DNA from: Cloacibacterium rupense | GTDB lineage: Bacteria; Bacteroidota; Bacteroidia; Flavobacteriales; Weeksellaceae | Reading direction: 5' to 3' | DNA: 64,000 bases | NCBI RefSeq assembly: GCF_014645495.1 | Contig: NZ_BMLV01000004.1 | Span: forward strand, 214,186 to 278,185 | Shown: piece by piece, positions 51,090 to 60,408 of the stretch | How the letters are laid out: each line of letters begins with the position of its first letter | Position numbering within the stretch: position 1 is the stretch's first letter | Notes under the pieces: model-generated | The model's database searches: none | The model's input: the letters and a program-made list of their open reading frames with translations, nothing else | What the model was told of the DNA's origin: nothing | Translations under genes and position numbers: made by a program

Positions 51090-54000
51090 ATGAATAAAAT
51101 ACTAAATTTCTTGGTCTCTACTAGAACAATGGCTGTTTTACTCTTAGTATATGCTTTTGCAATGGCTTATGCTACTTTTATGGAAAATGATTACGGTACG
51201 CCTACCGCTAAAGCACTAATTTATGAAGCCAAATGGTTTGAAGTAATCATGCTTCTTTTAATAATCAATTTCATTGGTAATATCGGCAGATACAGACTTT
51301 GGAAAAGAGAAAAGTGGCCTCTTTTGGTTTTTCACTTGGCTTTTGTGCTCATCTTTATTGGTGGGGCAATTACCAGATACATCAGCTACGAAGGGCAAAT
51401 GCACATCAGAGAAGGCGAAACTTCTAATGAAATAGTGACCGATAAAAATTTCTTTAAAATCCAAATAGAAAACGGTGGTGATAGACTCAGTTATCAAGAA
51501 ATTCCTTACATGATGTCTTCCCAAGAACCTCTGCTAGCAAAATTGATGAACCATCGATTTGAAGCGAAATACGATTTTCATGGCCAACTCATTCAAGTAA
51601 AACAATTAGATTATATCCAAAGAAAAAAAGACAGCTTGCAGGTAGATGATTCAGGTAAAAACTACTTGCACCTAGTTTCTACCAATGATTCTGGAAGAGA
51701 AGATATCTACCTCTCATCTGGTGAAGTTAAAAACATCAATGGTTTTCTCATTTCATTTGATAGACCTATCGAGGGTGCCGTAGAATTCAAAAACGAAAAC
51801 GGAAACATCCTTATTAAAACTCCCGAAGAAGCCAATTATATGACCATGGCTACTCAGGCAACGGGCGTTACCAAAAAAAATGAATATCAACCTTTGGTTT
51901 ACAGAAGCTTATACACCATCAAAGATTTAAAAATTGTAGTCCCAGAAATGATGCAAAAAGGAAAACTAATTTCTTATTCTGGTGATAAAAAGAAAGATCA
52001 AAATGTTCCTGATATGCTTTTGGTTGAATTGAAAGGGCCAAAGACCTCTCAGAATGTTGAACTTTCCGTAGAAAAAGGAAATCCTAATGCATACAAGCAA
52101 GTCACAATAGATGGACTCAATATCATTCTAGGTTTCGGACCAAAAGTCTATCAAACGCCTTTTGCCCTTAAATTAGATGATTTCGTCATGGAAACTTATC
52201 CGGGTAGCAATTCTCCATCTGCTTATGAATCTCACATTCAGATTATAGACGAAGGCAAACAAACACCTTATAAAATATTTATGAATCATGTCCTTAATCA
52301 TAAAGGCTATAGGTTTTTCCAAGCCAGCTTTGACCCCGATAGACAAGGGACAGTGCTCTCTGTAAATCATGATTTTTGGGGAACTTTAATCTCTTATATC
52401 GGATATGCTCTTTTATTTTTAGGATTGTTTGTGACCCTTTTCTGGAAAGGAACTCACTTCTGGAAACTCAACCAATCTCTTAAAGATATGGCCGCTAAAA
52501 AAGCAACTGTAGTATTGTTATTATTGTCTTTTCTAGGATTTAATGCTCAAGATAATCACCAGCACGAAACTGTAGCTCCTAGCTCAGTAGCTACACAAGC
52601 GCCTGCACAAACAGCGCCACATCTAGAAATTAGCAAAGAGCATGCTGCTCAGTTTGCTTATCTTTTGGTACAAGGTTATGATGGTAGAATAGAGCCTATG
52701 AGTACTCAGGCGCTAGATGTCCTAAGAAAAATGGCAAAAAAAGAAAAATGGGGAGACTTAAATGCAGACCAATGGTTTTTGTCGATTAATCTAAATCCTA
52801 TGGCTTGGATGAATGACCAAATCATAAAAGTTGGTTCTAGTGGAGGAGAAGAATTATTGAAGAAAACCAAAGCCAATGAAAAAGGTTATACTTCTATGAT
52901 GAACCTTTTTGTGTCTGATACTCAAGGTATGCCTCGTTTTATATTAGAAGATGATTTCAATACTGCTTTTAGAAAAAAACCAGCAGAACAAAGTAAATAC
53001 GACCTAGAAGTAATTGCCATCAATGAAAGAGTACAAATTTTTTACGGAATTCTTTCAGGGCAATACTTCAGAATTATCCCTATACAAAATGACCCTAATC
53101 ATACATGGAATTCTTGGTTAGACCAAGAACAAAAAGCTGACCCACAAGCGCAAAACGTTATAGCACCTTATTTCTTAAGTGTAATAGATGCTACAAAGAA
53201 TAATGACTGGGCAAAAGCAAATGCTGAGTTGGAAAAGGTTAAAGAATACCAAAAAACTTGGGGTAAATCTGTAATTCCAGACGAATCAAAAATAAATATA
53301 GAAGTTTTACTCAATACTTTAAACCTTAATTTTTATTTACTCATTTTCTATACATTAATAGGTGGTTTGTTAATTATTTTAGGGTTTATAGAATTATTTA
53401 AACCGAGTAAAATTCTCCATAAAATTATCAAAATCATTATTTATTTAGGCGTTATAGGCTATGTATTTCATTTCTTAGGATTAATTGCAAGATGGTATAT
53501 CTCTGGTCACGCTCCATGGAGTAATGGTTACGAAGCTATTGTATTTATCTCTTGGGTGGGTATTACCGCAGGATTGATGTTATATAGAAATTCTAATGCT
53601 CTCATTCCTTCTGCTGGTTTTATGGTAGCGGTAATTATGATGGGATTTGCTCATGGTACCTCTCAGCTTGACCCACAGATTACACCGCTTGTGCCAGTGC
53701 TCAAATCGTATTGGTTAATCGTTCACGTAGCCATTATCGTCAGCAGTTATGGTTTCTTTGCGTTATCGATGATTATTGCAGTTATTTCTTTGTTTTTTTA
53801 CATTATTTCAGATAAGAAATCATATCAAACCCACAACGGAACTACTTTAAAAGAATTGACCATCGTCTCAGAGATGTCTCTTACCATTGGTTTGTTAGCA
53901 TTGGTTATTGGCGTATTCTTAGGCGGAGTTTGGGCCAATGAATCTTGGGGAAGATACTGGAGCTGGGACCCCAAAGAAACTTGGGCTTTTATTTCTACTA

Positions 54001-54254
54001 TTGTATATGCCTTTGTTTTGCACATGAGATTGGTACCAGGTTTACGCGGTAGATGGGCTTATCATGTTGCGGCGATGTTCGCATTTTGCAGTATGGTGAT
54101 GACCTATTTTGGAGTAAATTATTATCTTACTGGTTTACATTCTTATGCTGCTGGTGACCCTATACCAGTGCCTGCATGGGTCTACATCAGTTTAGTAACT
54201 ATGACTACTTTGTCAGTCTGGGCTTATTTCAAATTTAAGAAACTGAATAGTTAG
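51090..54254 (+). CDS. ccsBA: CcsBA fusion, cytochrome c haem-attachment protein
   Basis: A 1054-residue fusion of ResB (N-terminal half, membrane helices near 12-90 and 435-455, with a large periplasmic part) and CcsA (C-terminal third, about 750-1050). The haem-handling tryptophan-rich WGRYWSWDPKE motif is near 951-961, and histidines in GYVFHFLGLIARWYISGHAPWSNGYE are typical ligands. It exports haem and joins it to CxxCH apocytochromes in system II. Single large fusions of this kind are usual in Bacteroidota. A terminator follows at 54281. Confidence 0.94.
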   Translation: MNKILNFLVSTRTMAVLLLVYAFAMAYATFMENDYGTPTAKALIYEAKWFEVIMLLLIINFIGNIGRYRLWKREKWPLLVFHLAFVLIFIGGAITRYISYEGQMHIREGETSNEIVTDKNFFKIQIENGGDRLSYQEIPYMMSSQEPLLAKLMNHRFEAKYDFHGQLIQVKQLDYIQRKKDSLQVDDSGKNYLHLVSTNDSGREDIYLSSGEVKNINGFLISFDRPIEGAVEFKNENGNILIKTPEEANYMTMATQATGVTKKNEYQPLVYRSLYTIKDLKIVVPEMMQKGKLISYSGDKKKDQNVPDMLLVELKGPKTSQNVELSVEKGNPNAYKQVTIDGLNIILGFGPKVYQTPFALKLDDFVMETYPGSNSPSAYESHIQIIDEGKQTPYKIFMNHVLNHKGYRFFQASFDPDRQGTVLSVNHDFWGTLISYIGYALLFLGLFVTLFWKGTHFWKLNQSLKDMAAKKATVVLLLLSFLGFNAQDNHQHETVAPSSVATQAPAQTAPHLEISKEHAAQFAYLLVQGYDGRIEPMSTQALDVLRKMAKKEKWGDLNADQWFLSINLNPMAWMNDQIIKVGSSGGEELLKKTKANEKGYTSMMNLFVSDTQGMPRFILEDDFNTAFRKKPAEQSKYDLEVIAINERVQIFYGILSGQYFRIIPIQNDPNHTWNSWLDQEQKADPQAQNVIAPYFLSVIDATKNNDWAKANAELEKVKEYQKTWGKSVIPDESKINIEVLLNTLNLNFYLLIFYTLIGGLLIILGFIELFKPSKILHKIIKIIIYLGVIGYVFHFLGLIARWYISGHAPWSNGYEAIVFISWVGITAGLMLYRNSNALIPSAGFMVAVIMMGFAHGTSQLDPQITPLVPVLKSYWLIVHVAIIVSSYGFFALSMIIAVISLFFYIISDKKSYQTHNGTTLKELTIVSEMSLTIGLLALVIGVFLGGVWANESWGRYWSWDPKETWAFISTIVYAFVLHMRLVPGLRGRWAYHVAAMFAFCSMVMTYFGVNYYLTGLHSYAAGDPIPVPAWVYISLVTMTTLSVWAYFKFKKLNS

Positions 54255-54280
54255 AATTTTTTACAATACATCGACAATAT

Positions 54281-54314
54281 AATCCGATTGAAATTTTTCA
54301 TTCGGATTTTTTTT
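54281..54314 (+). terminator. Terminator of ccsBA
   Basis: Stem AATCCGA / TCGGATT, extended by weaker inner pairing, then eight T. Confidence 0.88.
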
Positions 54315-54341
54315 GAAATATGAAATTATATTATATCTTTG
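54312..54341 (+). promoter_or_regulatory. Promoter of the SPFH gene
   Basis: TTTG at 54312-54315, 18 bases, TATCTTTG at 54334-54341, about 33 bases before the start codon. The -33 box overlaps the T run of the terminator. Confidence 0.75.
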
Positions 54342-54373
54342 TGATATCAAATTAATATCAAAATATAACAGCT

Positions 54374-55243
54374 ATGGAAAAAAACTTAAAACCAATGTCT
54401 GGTTATCTTGCTTTAGTAATCAGCTTGTTTCTATTCATTGTAGGAATTGCTTTAATAATCAATGGTGGAAATTCAGACAGTTCTTTTATGGTAATTATAG
54501 GGATTTTTTGCATCATTGCTTTCATTTTTTTTATGAAAGGTCTTATGATTATTCAACCCAATCATTCTAGAGTGCTTAATTTCTTTGGGAAATATGTGGG
54601 TTCTGTGAAAGAGAATGGTTTATTTTTTATTAATCCGCTTTATTCTTCTCAAAAAATATCGCTTCGTTCAGAAAACTTACAAGGTCAAACTCTTAAAGTA
54701 AATGATAAAATGGGAAATCCTATAGAAATTGCGGTAGTAATTGTCTGGAAAGTGGGAGATACCTACAAAGCAGCTTTTGATGTAGAACGTTATTCTGATT
54801 TTGTAAAAATGCAAAGTGAAGCCGCAGTTCGTCATTTAGCAATGAGTTTTCCTTATGATAATTTAGAAGACGAACACGCTGCCATTACCTTAAGAGAAGG
54901 TGGAGATAAAATAAATGCTATCTTAGAACAAGAACTTACAGATAGACTTTCAAAAGCGGGTATCGTAATTCAAGAAGCTAGAATTTCGCATTTGGCTTAT
55001 GCTTCAGAAATTGCAGGCGCTATGCTTCAACGTCAACAAGCTACTGCTATTGTAGCGGCGCGTTCTAAAATTGTAGAAGGTGCAGTTGGAATGGTAGATA
55101 TGGCCTTGAAAAAATTGTCTGAAGAAAACATTGTAGAATTAGATGATGAGAGAAAAGCAGCAATGGTTTCTAATCTTATGGTGGTTCTCTGTGGCGAAAA
55201 AGCAGCTCAACCTATCCTAAATGCTGGAACGCTTTATAATTGA
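54374..55243 (+). CDS. SPFH/band-7 membrane protein
   Basis: A 289-residue protein: two N-terminal membrane helices (about 10-30 and 38-56), then an SPFH (stomatin/prohibitin) domain (about 57-230; [32 protein letters not shown] and [23 protein letters not shown]). Such proteins form large rings in the membrane and organise proteases or other factors. The small Arc-type protein 48 bases downstream is its usual neighbour in Flavobacteria. The specific role is unknown. Confidence 0.88.
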   Translation: MEKNLKPMSGYLALVISLFLFIVGIALIINGGNSDSSFMVIIGIFCIIAFIFFMKGLMIIQPNHSRVLNFFGKYVGSVKENGLFFINPLYSSQKISLRSENLQGQTLKVNDKMGNPIEIAVVIVWKVGDTYKAAFDVERYSDFVKMQSEAAVRHLAMSFPYDNLEDEHAAITLREGGDKINAILEQELTDRLSKAGIVIQEARISHLAYASEIAGAMLQRQQATAIVAARSKIVEGAVGMVDMALKKLSEENIVELDDERKAAMVSNLMVVLCGEKAAQPILNAGTLYN

Positions 55244-55270
55244 TGAAAAATGAAGATTGATGGATGATAT
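55241..55270 (+). repeat. Heptamer array G (behind the SPFH gene)
   Basis: TTGATGA-AAAATGA-AGATTGATGG-ATGATAT directly at the SPFH stop (the TGA is inside the first unit). It is the weakest of the arrays but has the same core and position. Confidence 0.55.
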
Positions 55271-55291
55271 TTTCAATTGAGAAATTTTAAA

Positions 55292-55486
55292 ATGGCTAAA
55301 AAAAGTTTTGTTTTAAGAATAGATGATGAAACCTATAAACTTCTAGAAAAATGGGCAAATGATGAATTTAGAAGTGTAAATGGGCAAATAGAATATTTGC
55401 TTCATCAGAACTTAATAGAATCGGGGAGGAAGAAAAATAAAACTCCCCAAAACGAAACGCAAGAAACTAAAAATAATAGTAAATAG
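55292..55486 (+). CDS. Arc-like small DNA-binding protein
   Basis: A 64-residue protein. MAKKSFVLRIDDETYKLLEKWANDEFRSVNGQIEYLLHQNL is a ribbon-helix-helix of the Arc/MetJ type, with the DNA-contacting strand KSFVLRID, and a polar lysine-rich tail. The ATG at 55292 gives the normal start. Its partner is the SPFH gene upstream, which it may regulate. Confidence 0.85.
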   Translation: MAKKSFVLRIDDETYKLLEKWANDEFRSVNGQIEYLLHQNLIESGRKKNKTPQNETQETKNNSK

Positions 55487-55537
55487 AGATATACCTTTGT
55501 CGGTTATTCAATAAAGTTTTATTTTCAAAAAAATACA

Positions 55538-55900
55538 ATGTCTAAAAAGTATAAAATCCAAAAATCACCATTTGTAGTTCCTACCGATGATGGCAAATTA
55601 ATTCAAGAACATTGGGGCAATTCTACAGGAAATGCCAATATATCCATCGCACATATGGTAGCACCTGCTGGCTGGAGTGAACCTCACCAAACACCTGAAT
55701 TTGATGAGTTTACCATCATCATCAGAGGAAAAAAACAATTCGAAATAGATGGTGAAACAATCGTTTTGGAAGCTGGACAAAGCATTTTAATAGAAAAAGG
55801 TGCCAGAATAAGATACAGCAATCCCTTTGATGCAGAATGCGAATACATGGCCATCTGTTTGCCCGCTTTTTCAATAGATTTGGTGCATAGAGAAGCTTAA
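55538..55900 (+). CDS. Cupin-domain protein
   Basis: A 120-residue single-domain cupin. Likely metal ligands and motif 1 are in SEPHQTPEFDEFTIIIRGK (about 46-64), and motif 2 follows near 78-100 (GQSILIEKGARIRYSNP). Some ligand positions are not canonical. It may bind a small molecule or metal without catalysis. It stands alone, 51 bases behind the Arc-like gene, on the same strand. Confidence 0.78.
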   Translation: MSKKYKIQKSPFVVPTDDGKLIQEHWGNSTGNANISIAHMVAPAGWSEPHQTPEFDEFTIIIRGKKQFEIDGETIVLEAGQSILIEKGARIRYSNPFDAECEYMAICLPAFSIDLVHREA

Positions 55901-55980
55901 TTATTTTTTAATGTAGATTCTATGTTATGCATTGCCTAATATTGAAAAAAATAGCATAATTTTGTAAAAATTCATAAAAA

Positions 55981-56763
55981 TTGATTTCATATACCATATA
56001 TAAACATGAAACTTCAGACAATTGGGTGACTTTTGTACACGGTGCAGGAGGCAGTTCCTCCATTTGGTTCAAGCAAATCAGAGAGTTTCAAAAAAAATTT
56101 AATGTCCTTTTATTAGACCTTAGAGGTCATGGCAATTCACCTAAAGAACATCAAAATCATAAAAATTACAGTTTCAAAGCCATTGCGCAAGATATTATAG
56201 AAGTAATAGACCATCTAAAAATCCAAAGTTCTCATTTTGTGGGAATTTCCTTGGGCTCTATCGTCATCAGACAATTGGCAGAGATGAATCCCGAAAGAGT
56301 AAAATCAATGATTATGGGAGGGGCTATTCTCAAAATGAATTTCAGATCCCAGATTTTAATGAAGGTAGGCAATTTATTTAAATATGTGCTTCCGTATTTA
56401 GTTTTATACAAGTTTTTTGCATTTATCATCATGCCAAAAAATCATCACAAAAAATCTAGAAATCTTTTCATCAACGAAGCTAAAAAACTCTACCAAAAAG
56501 AATTTATCAAGTGGTTTAAGCTCACTGCCGAAATCAATCCTGTCCTGAAGTGGTTCAGACAAAAAGAACTCAATATTCCTACTTTTTATGTGATGGGCGA
56601 AGAAGATTATATGTTTCTTCCTGCCGTTAAGAAAGTTGTCTCAGAGCACACCCAATCATCATCTCTATTGGTAATAGAAAATTGTGGACATGTAGTTAAT
56701 GTAGATAAACCTCATATTTTCAATGAAAAAGTGATAGAATTTATCACAAAACAGTCTGCGTAA
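55981..56763 (+). CDS. Alpha/beta hydrolase with TTG start
   Basis: A 260-residue alpha/beta hydrolase. FVHGAGGSSSIW gives the oxyanion hole (about 18-29), GISLGS carries the nucleophile Ser near 88, the acid is probably in the GEEDY segment near 214, and the His in CGHVVNVDKP (about 239). No in-frame ATG precedes these motifs, and an in-frame TAA lies 6 bases upstream, so TTG at 55981 is the only good start. The -7 box TAATTTTG (55957-55964) places transcription about 10 bases before it. The substrate is unknown. Confidence 0.83.
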   Translation: MISYTIYKHETSDNWVTFVHGAGGSSSIWFKQIREFQKKFNVLLLDLRGHGNSPKEHQNHKNYSFKAIAQDIIEVIDHLKIQSSHFVGISLGSIVIRQLAEMNPERVKSMIMGGAILKMNFRSQILMKVGNLFKYVLPYLVLYKFFAFIIMPKNHHKKSRNLFINEAKKLYQKEFIKWFKLTAEINPVLKWFRQKELNIPTFYVMGEEDYMFLPAVKKVVSEHTQSSSLLVIENCGHVVNVDKPHIFNEKVIEFITKQSA

Positions 56764-57355
56764 TTTTTTCTATTTCTTTAATTAAATCGATATTCGGAAG
56801 ACAATGTATGGTGTGGAAACCTAGGCTTTTTGCTACCTCTATGTTTTTAGCATTGTCATCGATAAAGATAGATTCTTCGGCTTTAATTTGGTAACGGTCT
56901 AGTAAAACTTGCCAGATTTTAGGGTCTGGTTTTATCAATTGTTCTTCACCAGAAACTACAATTTTTCCATCAAATACTTCAAAAAAATCATAATGCGCCA
57001 AGGCATAAGGGAACGTTTCGTGTGACCAATTGGTTAGCCCGAAAAGCTCGAATTCAGTCTCCGCTAATGCTCTTAGTGCTGCTACATTCTCTGGAATGTC
57101 ACCACGCAACATCGTAGTCCAGTTGTCATAAAAAGCTCTGATTTCGGTCTCCCAAGTTGGGTGCTGTGCTACCAAAATTTCGGTTCCTTCAGCTAAACTT
57201 CGGCCACGGTCTTGTTCGGCATTCCACTCATCAGTAGCAATGTTTTTTAAGAAAAATTCCATTTTCTCATCATCTCTGAAATAATCTTGGTAAAAATACC
57301 TCTGGTTCCAGTCCATAACCACACCTCCAAAATCGAAAATTATATTTTTAATCAT
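56744..57355 (-). CDS. HAD-family phosphatase (YihX-like)
   Basis: A 203-residue haloacid-dehalogenase-type hydrolase. Nucleophile Asp8 is in IIFDFGGVVMDWN (the second Asp of the usual DxD is Gly, as in YihX-like members). Thr/Ser of motif 2 in LFGLTNWS, Lys of motif 3 in LIKPDPKIW, and the acidic motif 4 in FIDDNAKNIEVAKSLGF are all present. These enzymes dephosphorylate small metabolites. The start lies inside the previous gene (8-base overlap), so they are linked. The 3' end overlaps the convergent hydrolase by 20 bases. Confidence 0.9.
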   Translation of the reverse strand: MIKNIIFDFGGVVMDWNQRYFYQDYFRDDEKMEFFLKNIATDEWNAEQDRGRSLAEGTEILVAQHPTWETEIRAFYDNWTTMLRGDIPENVAALRALAETEFELFGLTNWSHETFPYALAHYDFFEVFDGKIVVSGEEQLIKPDPKIWQVLLDRYQIKAEESIFIDDNAKNIEVAKSLGFHTIHCLPNIDLIKEIEKITQTVL

Positions 57356-57935
57356 TAACTACTGTTATTTTTATATGTTTAGAATTCTTTTTGATGGATT
57401 TCAACTTACCCATTTTGTGAGGGTAAAAATCGTTAAAATATTCGAATTCTATACCATCTATTGTACTGATTTTTCCACTTTGGTAAGAATAAAAATCAGA
57501 ATAATAAGAAAAAGAAAGATTTCCAATAGATTCTATCTTGCCTTTTTGATAATCATAAAAATTACTGTAATAGCTGAATTTCACGCCGTTTACTTTTTCT
57601 AATTTGCCACTTTGGTAGTCATAAAAATCATTATAATAACTTATTTTTCGATTGAATGAAGAAGAGAGTAGACTTTTATCAGGATAGTCAAAATCTGTAT
57701 CAGCATTCACAGAAAAAGTTCTGGTGTTGGGTTCTATTTCCATAGTACTGCTTTGGTTTCCAGATTCACTCAGGTGCAGGAGTTTTCCATCGGTGTCGAT
57801 AGAAACAAAGACGTCTTCAATTCTTAGATTGATAATGGCTCTTCCGGATTTTTGAAAAAAAATGATTTCATTGATTTTTTGTGCTTGTACAGAAATTGTA
57901 AAAACAAGCATCAAAAGAGAATAGATTTTGTTCAT
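57348..57935 (-). CDS. Secreted protein with 22-residue Tyr/Phe-rich repeats
   Basis: A 195-residue protein with a signal peptide (about 1-19, ending VQAQ) and, in its C-terminal half, four tandem repeats of exactly 22 residues with the pattern YYsDFYdYQsGKiesI-G-fS (only the last differs, FYPHKMGKL). The start at 57935 was chosen to begin at the signal peptide. A longer frame is unsupported. The repeats recall tyrosine-rich MORN-like or beta-solenoid units, but no family is certain. It overlaps the HAD gene by 8 bases. Function unknown. Confidence 0.7.
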   Translation of the reverse strand: MNKIYSLLMLVFTISVQAQKINEIIFFQKSGRAIINLRIEDVFVSIDTDGKLLHLSESGNQSSTMEIEPNTRTFSVNADTDFDYPDKSLLSSSFNRKISYYNDFYDYQSGKLEKVNGVKFSYYSNFYDYQKGKIESIGNLSFSYYSDFYSYQSGKISTIDGIEFEYFNDFYPHKMGKLKSIKKNSKHIKITVVND

Positions 57936-57975
57936 ATTAATTTTTTTATCATCAAAATCAAAATGCGTGCTAAAT

Positions 57976-58410
57976 CTATAAATTGCAGGGCATAAATTGA
58001 TATTTCTCTTGAATGAACTGTGCTTCAATGTGTTGTAGTCCGTTGCTTAAGATTATTTTTTCTGCACCAACCACAGAATTGTATCTCGCCACTTGCTCGA
58101 AAGTTTCTTGAGATAAAGTAATGTGTGGCGCTTTCAGTTCTATCAAAATTTTGGGACTGGTTTTTTCGGTGATGAGTAGGTCTATTCTTTTCAGAGTTCC
58201 ATTAACCTCTAGCTTTTTTTCTAAAATCAATGCAGATGGTGCATATTTTTTCACCTTGATAAAATAATGTACAAAATGCTGTCTTACCCATTCTTCAGGG
58301 GTGAGAACCAACCAAGATTTGCGCACTAAATCATAAATAAAAAATGTATCTTTGTCTTTCTTGATATCAAAAACAAAATCTTCTTTAAAATTTAATTTCG
58401 GTAGCTGCAT
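57976..58410 (-). CDS. Type I restriction N-terminal-like nuclease domain protein
   Basis: A 144-residue stand-alone protein resembling the N-terminal domain of HsdR. A PD-(D/E)xK-like core is visible in RIDLLITEKTSPKILIELKAP (Asp, Glu, Lys), followed by helices with TLSQETFEQVARYNSVVGAEK. No HsdM/HsdS genes are near. In Flavobacteria this short gene regularly lies head-to-head with holA, as here, with start codons only 2 bases apart, suggesting a housekeeping rather than defence role. Nuclease activity is unproven. Confidence 0.78.
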   Translation of the reverse strand: MQLPKLNFKEDFVFDIKKDKDTFFIYDLVRKSWLVLTPEEWVRQHFVHYFIKVKKYAPSALILEKKLEVNGTLKRIDLLITEKTSPKILIELKAPHITLSQETFEQVARYNSVVGAEKIILSNGLQHIEAQFIQEKYQFMPCNL

Positions 58411-58412
58411 TA

Positions 58413-59444
58413 ATGAAAGAGTTAGAACTAATTTTCAAAAATATTAAAACAAAGGAGTTTCTTCCTATTTATTTTTTCCACGGAGAGGAAGCTTATTACA
58501 TAGATGCTGCTGTGAAGGCATTAGAGAATGATGTGCTCACAGAAGACGAAAAAGCTTTTAACCAAACCGTAACTTATGGCAAAGATACCAATTATAATGA
58601 GATTCTAGCACTGGCAAAGCAATATCCTATGATGGGAGATAAACAACTCATCATCGTAAAGGAAGCTCAGGACCTGAAACTCAATGAAGATGAAACTTCA
58701 CTACTTGAAAAATATGTAGAAAGCCCAATAGAATCTACCATTCTGGTTTTTGCTCACAAACACAAAAAAGTAGACAGTAGAAAAAAGGTTTTCAAGGCAT
58801 TAGACAAACGCAAAATGCTATTCCATAGCGAACCCGTTAAAGATTACAACCTCGCCAAATGGATAGATGACGAAGCCAGAAATCTACAAATAAAATTAGC
58901 TCCCGGTATTTCTCAACTCTTGGCAGATTACCTAGGAAACGACCTTTCTAGAATTGCCAATGAACTGAATAAAATGAAATTGGTGCTGAAAGATGGTGAG
59001 GTTTTGGATGGTAAATTGGTAGAAACACATATTGGGATTTCTAAGGAATTTAATGTTTTCGAACTGCAAAAAGCCCTTGGGAAAAAAGATGCCAATACAG
59101 CTTTCAAAATTGCCTACTATATGGGCAAAAATCCCAAAACCAATCCTATCGTAATGACCATTGGTAATTTGTATAATTTTTTTAGCAATGTCGTTTTATA
59201 CCATACCGTAGCAAACCAAAGTCCACCTACTATAGCTTCGGAATTGGGGATTAATCCGTATTTTGTGAAAGATTATGCAGAAACCGCTAGGCTGTATCCA
59301 TTGAAATTGGCTACCAGAATTATTTCTGTACTCAGAGAAATTGACCTTAAAAGCAAAGGTCTAGGCGCTGTAAATATGGATGAAGGAGAATTACTCAAAG
59401 AAATGGTCTTCAAAATTCTAAATATCGATAAAGTAAAAATGTAG
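58413..59444 (+). CDS. holA: DNA polymerase III subunit delta
   Basis: A 343-residue clamp-loader subunit that opens the beta ring. N-terminal IYFFHGEEAYYIDAAVKAL (about 19-38), a Rossmann-like part with KQLIIVKEAQDL, and the C-terminal collar helices match HolA of Bacteroidota. It begins 2 bases from the divergent nuclease-like gene and ends 1 base before the YitT gene, so these three plus-strand genes form an operon. Confidence 0.92.
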   Translation: MKELELIFKNIKTKEFLPIYFFHGEEAYYIDAAVKALENDVLTEDEKAFNQTVTYGKDTNYNEILALAKQYPMMGDKQLIIVKEAQDLKLNEDETSLLEKYVESPIESTILVFAHKHKKVDSRKKVFKALDKRKMLFHSEPVKDYNLAKWIDDEARNLQIKLAPGISQLLADYLGNDLSRIANELNKMKLVLKDGEVLDGKLVETHIGISKEFNVFELQKALGKKDANTAFKIAYYMGKNPKTNPIVMTIGNLYNFFSNVVLYHTVANQSPPTIASELGINPYFVKDYAETARLYPLKLATRIISVLREIDLKSKGLGAVNMDEGELLKEMVFKILNIDKVKM

Positions 59445-59445
59445 A

Positions 59446-60408
59446 ATGCTAAAGAAATTGTGGAAACAAATCATTTTATGGATTCTTCGATTTCAAGGTG
59501 AAGTTGAGGTCAATCGCTATAAAGTCCTTAAAACCAAAAATAATATTTTGGTTTCCTTGAAGAATGAAGTGAAGAATTTCGGACTCATTACCATAGGGAT
59601 TTTTTCTGCGGCATTTGGCTTTAAAGGTTTTCTACTAACCAATAAATTCATTGATGGTGGGGCTACAGGTATCTCTTTGCTCTTGTCAGCACTCACTCGG
59701 TATGAATTATACCATATTATTCCTATAGTCAACTTACCGTTTATCATCATGGCTTATAAAACGGTAGGAAGAAACTTCGCCATCAAAACCGCATTAGCCA
59801 TCTTAGGACTTTCTTTTTGCTTAGTTCTTGTAGATTTCCCCAATGTAACCAATGATAGTATTTTAGTAGCCATTTTCGGAGGCTTTTTCTTAGGTGCTGG
59901 AATTGGGCTCTCCATCAGAGGTGGGGCTGTAATTGATGGTACCGAAGTTTTGGCCATTTATCTCAGCAAAAAATTAGGCTCTACCATTGGCGACATCATC
60001 ATCATTATCAATGTCATGATTTTTTCAGCTGCCGCTTATTTGCTGGGAATAGAAATTGCTTTGTACTCCATGATTACCTACCTGTCGGCTTCCAAAACTC
60101 TAGATTTTATCGTAGAAGGAATAGAAGAGTATATAGGCGTTACCATCATATCTTCTAAAAGTGACGAGATTAAGCAGATGATTTATAGCAAATTAGGAAG
60201 AGGTGTTACCGTATACAGCGGCAAAAAAGGATTCGGAAAAAGAGGACTCAAAGAAGACAATGACATCATTTTTACCGTCATTACCAGACTTGAAGTAAGC
60301 AAGTTGAATACTGAACTAGAAAAAATTGCTCCCAATGCTTTTGTAGTGATGCACACCGTAAAAGATACAAAAGGAGGAATGATTAAAAAAAGACCATTGA
60401 AACACTAA
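59446..60408 (+). CDS. YitT-family membrane protein
   Basis: A 320-residue protein with five or six membrane helices (about 45-230; GIFSAAFGFKGFLLTNKFIDGGATGIS is the family's first signature) and a C-terminal DUF2179 domain (about 235-310; GVTIISSKSDEIKQMIYSKLGRGVTVYSG). The family is widespread and of unknown function. It starts directly behind holA and its TAA overlaps the next ATG. Confidence 0.88.
   Translation: MLKKLWKQIILWILRFQGEVEVNRYKVLKTKNNILVSLKNEVKNFGLITIGIFSAAFGFKGFLLTNKFIDGGATGISLLLSALTRYELYHIIPIVNLPFIIMAYKTVGRNFAIKTALAILGLSFCLVLVDFPNVTNDSILVAIFGGFFLGAGIGLSIRGGAVIDGTEVLAIYLSKKLGSTIGDIIIIINVMIFSAAAYLLGIEIALYSMITYLSASKTLDFIVEGIEEYIGVTIISSKSDEIKQMIYSKLGRGVTVYSGKKGFGKRGLKEDNDIIFTVITRLEVSKLNTELEKIAPNAFVVMHTVKDTKGGMIKKRPLKH

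Noticed and set aside
57976..58410. HsdR-N-like gene as part of a restriction system
   Set aside because: No methyltransferase or specificity gene is nearby, the protein is only one domain long, and it is linked to holA.
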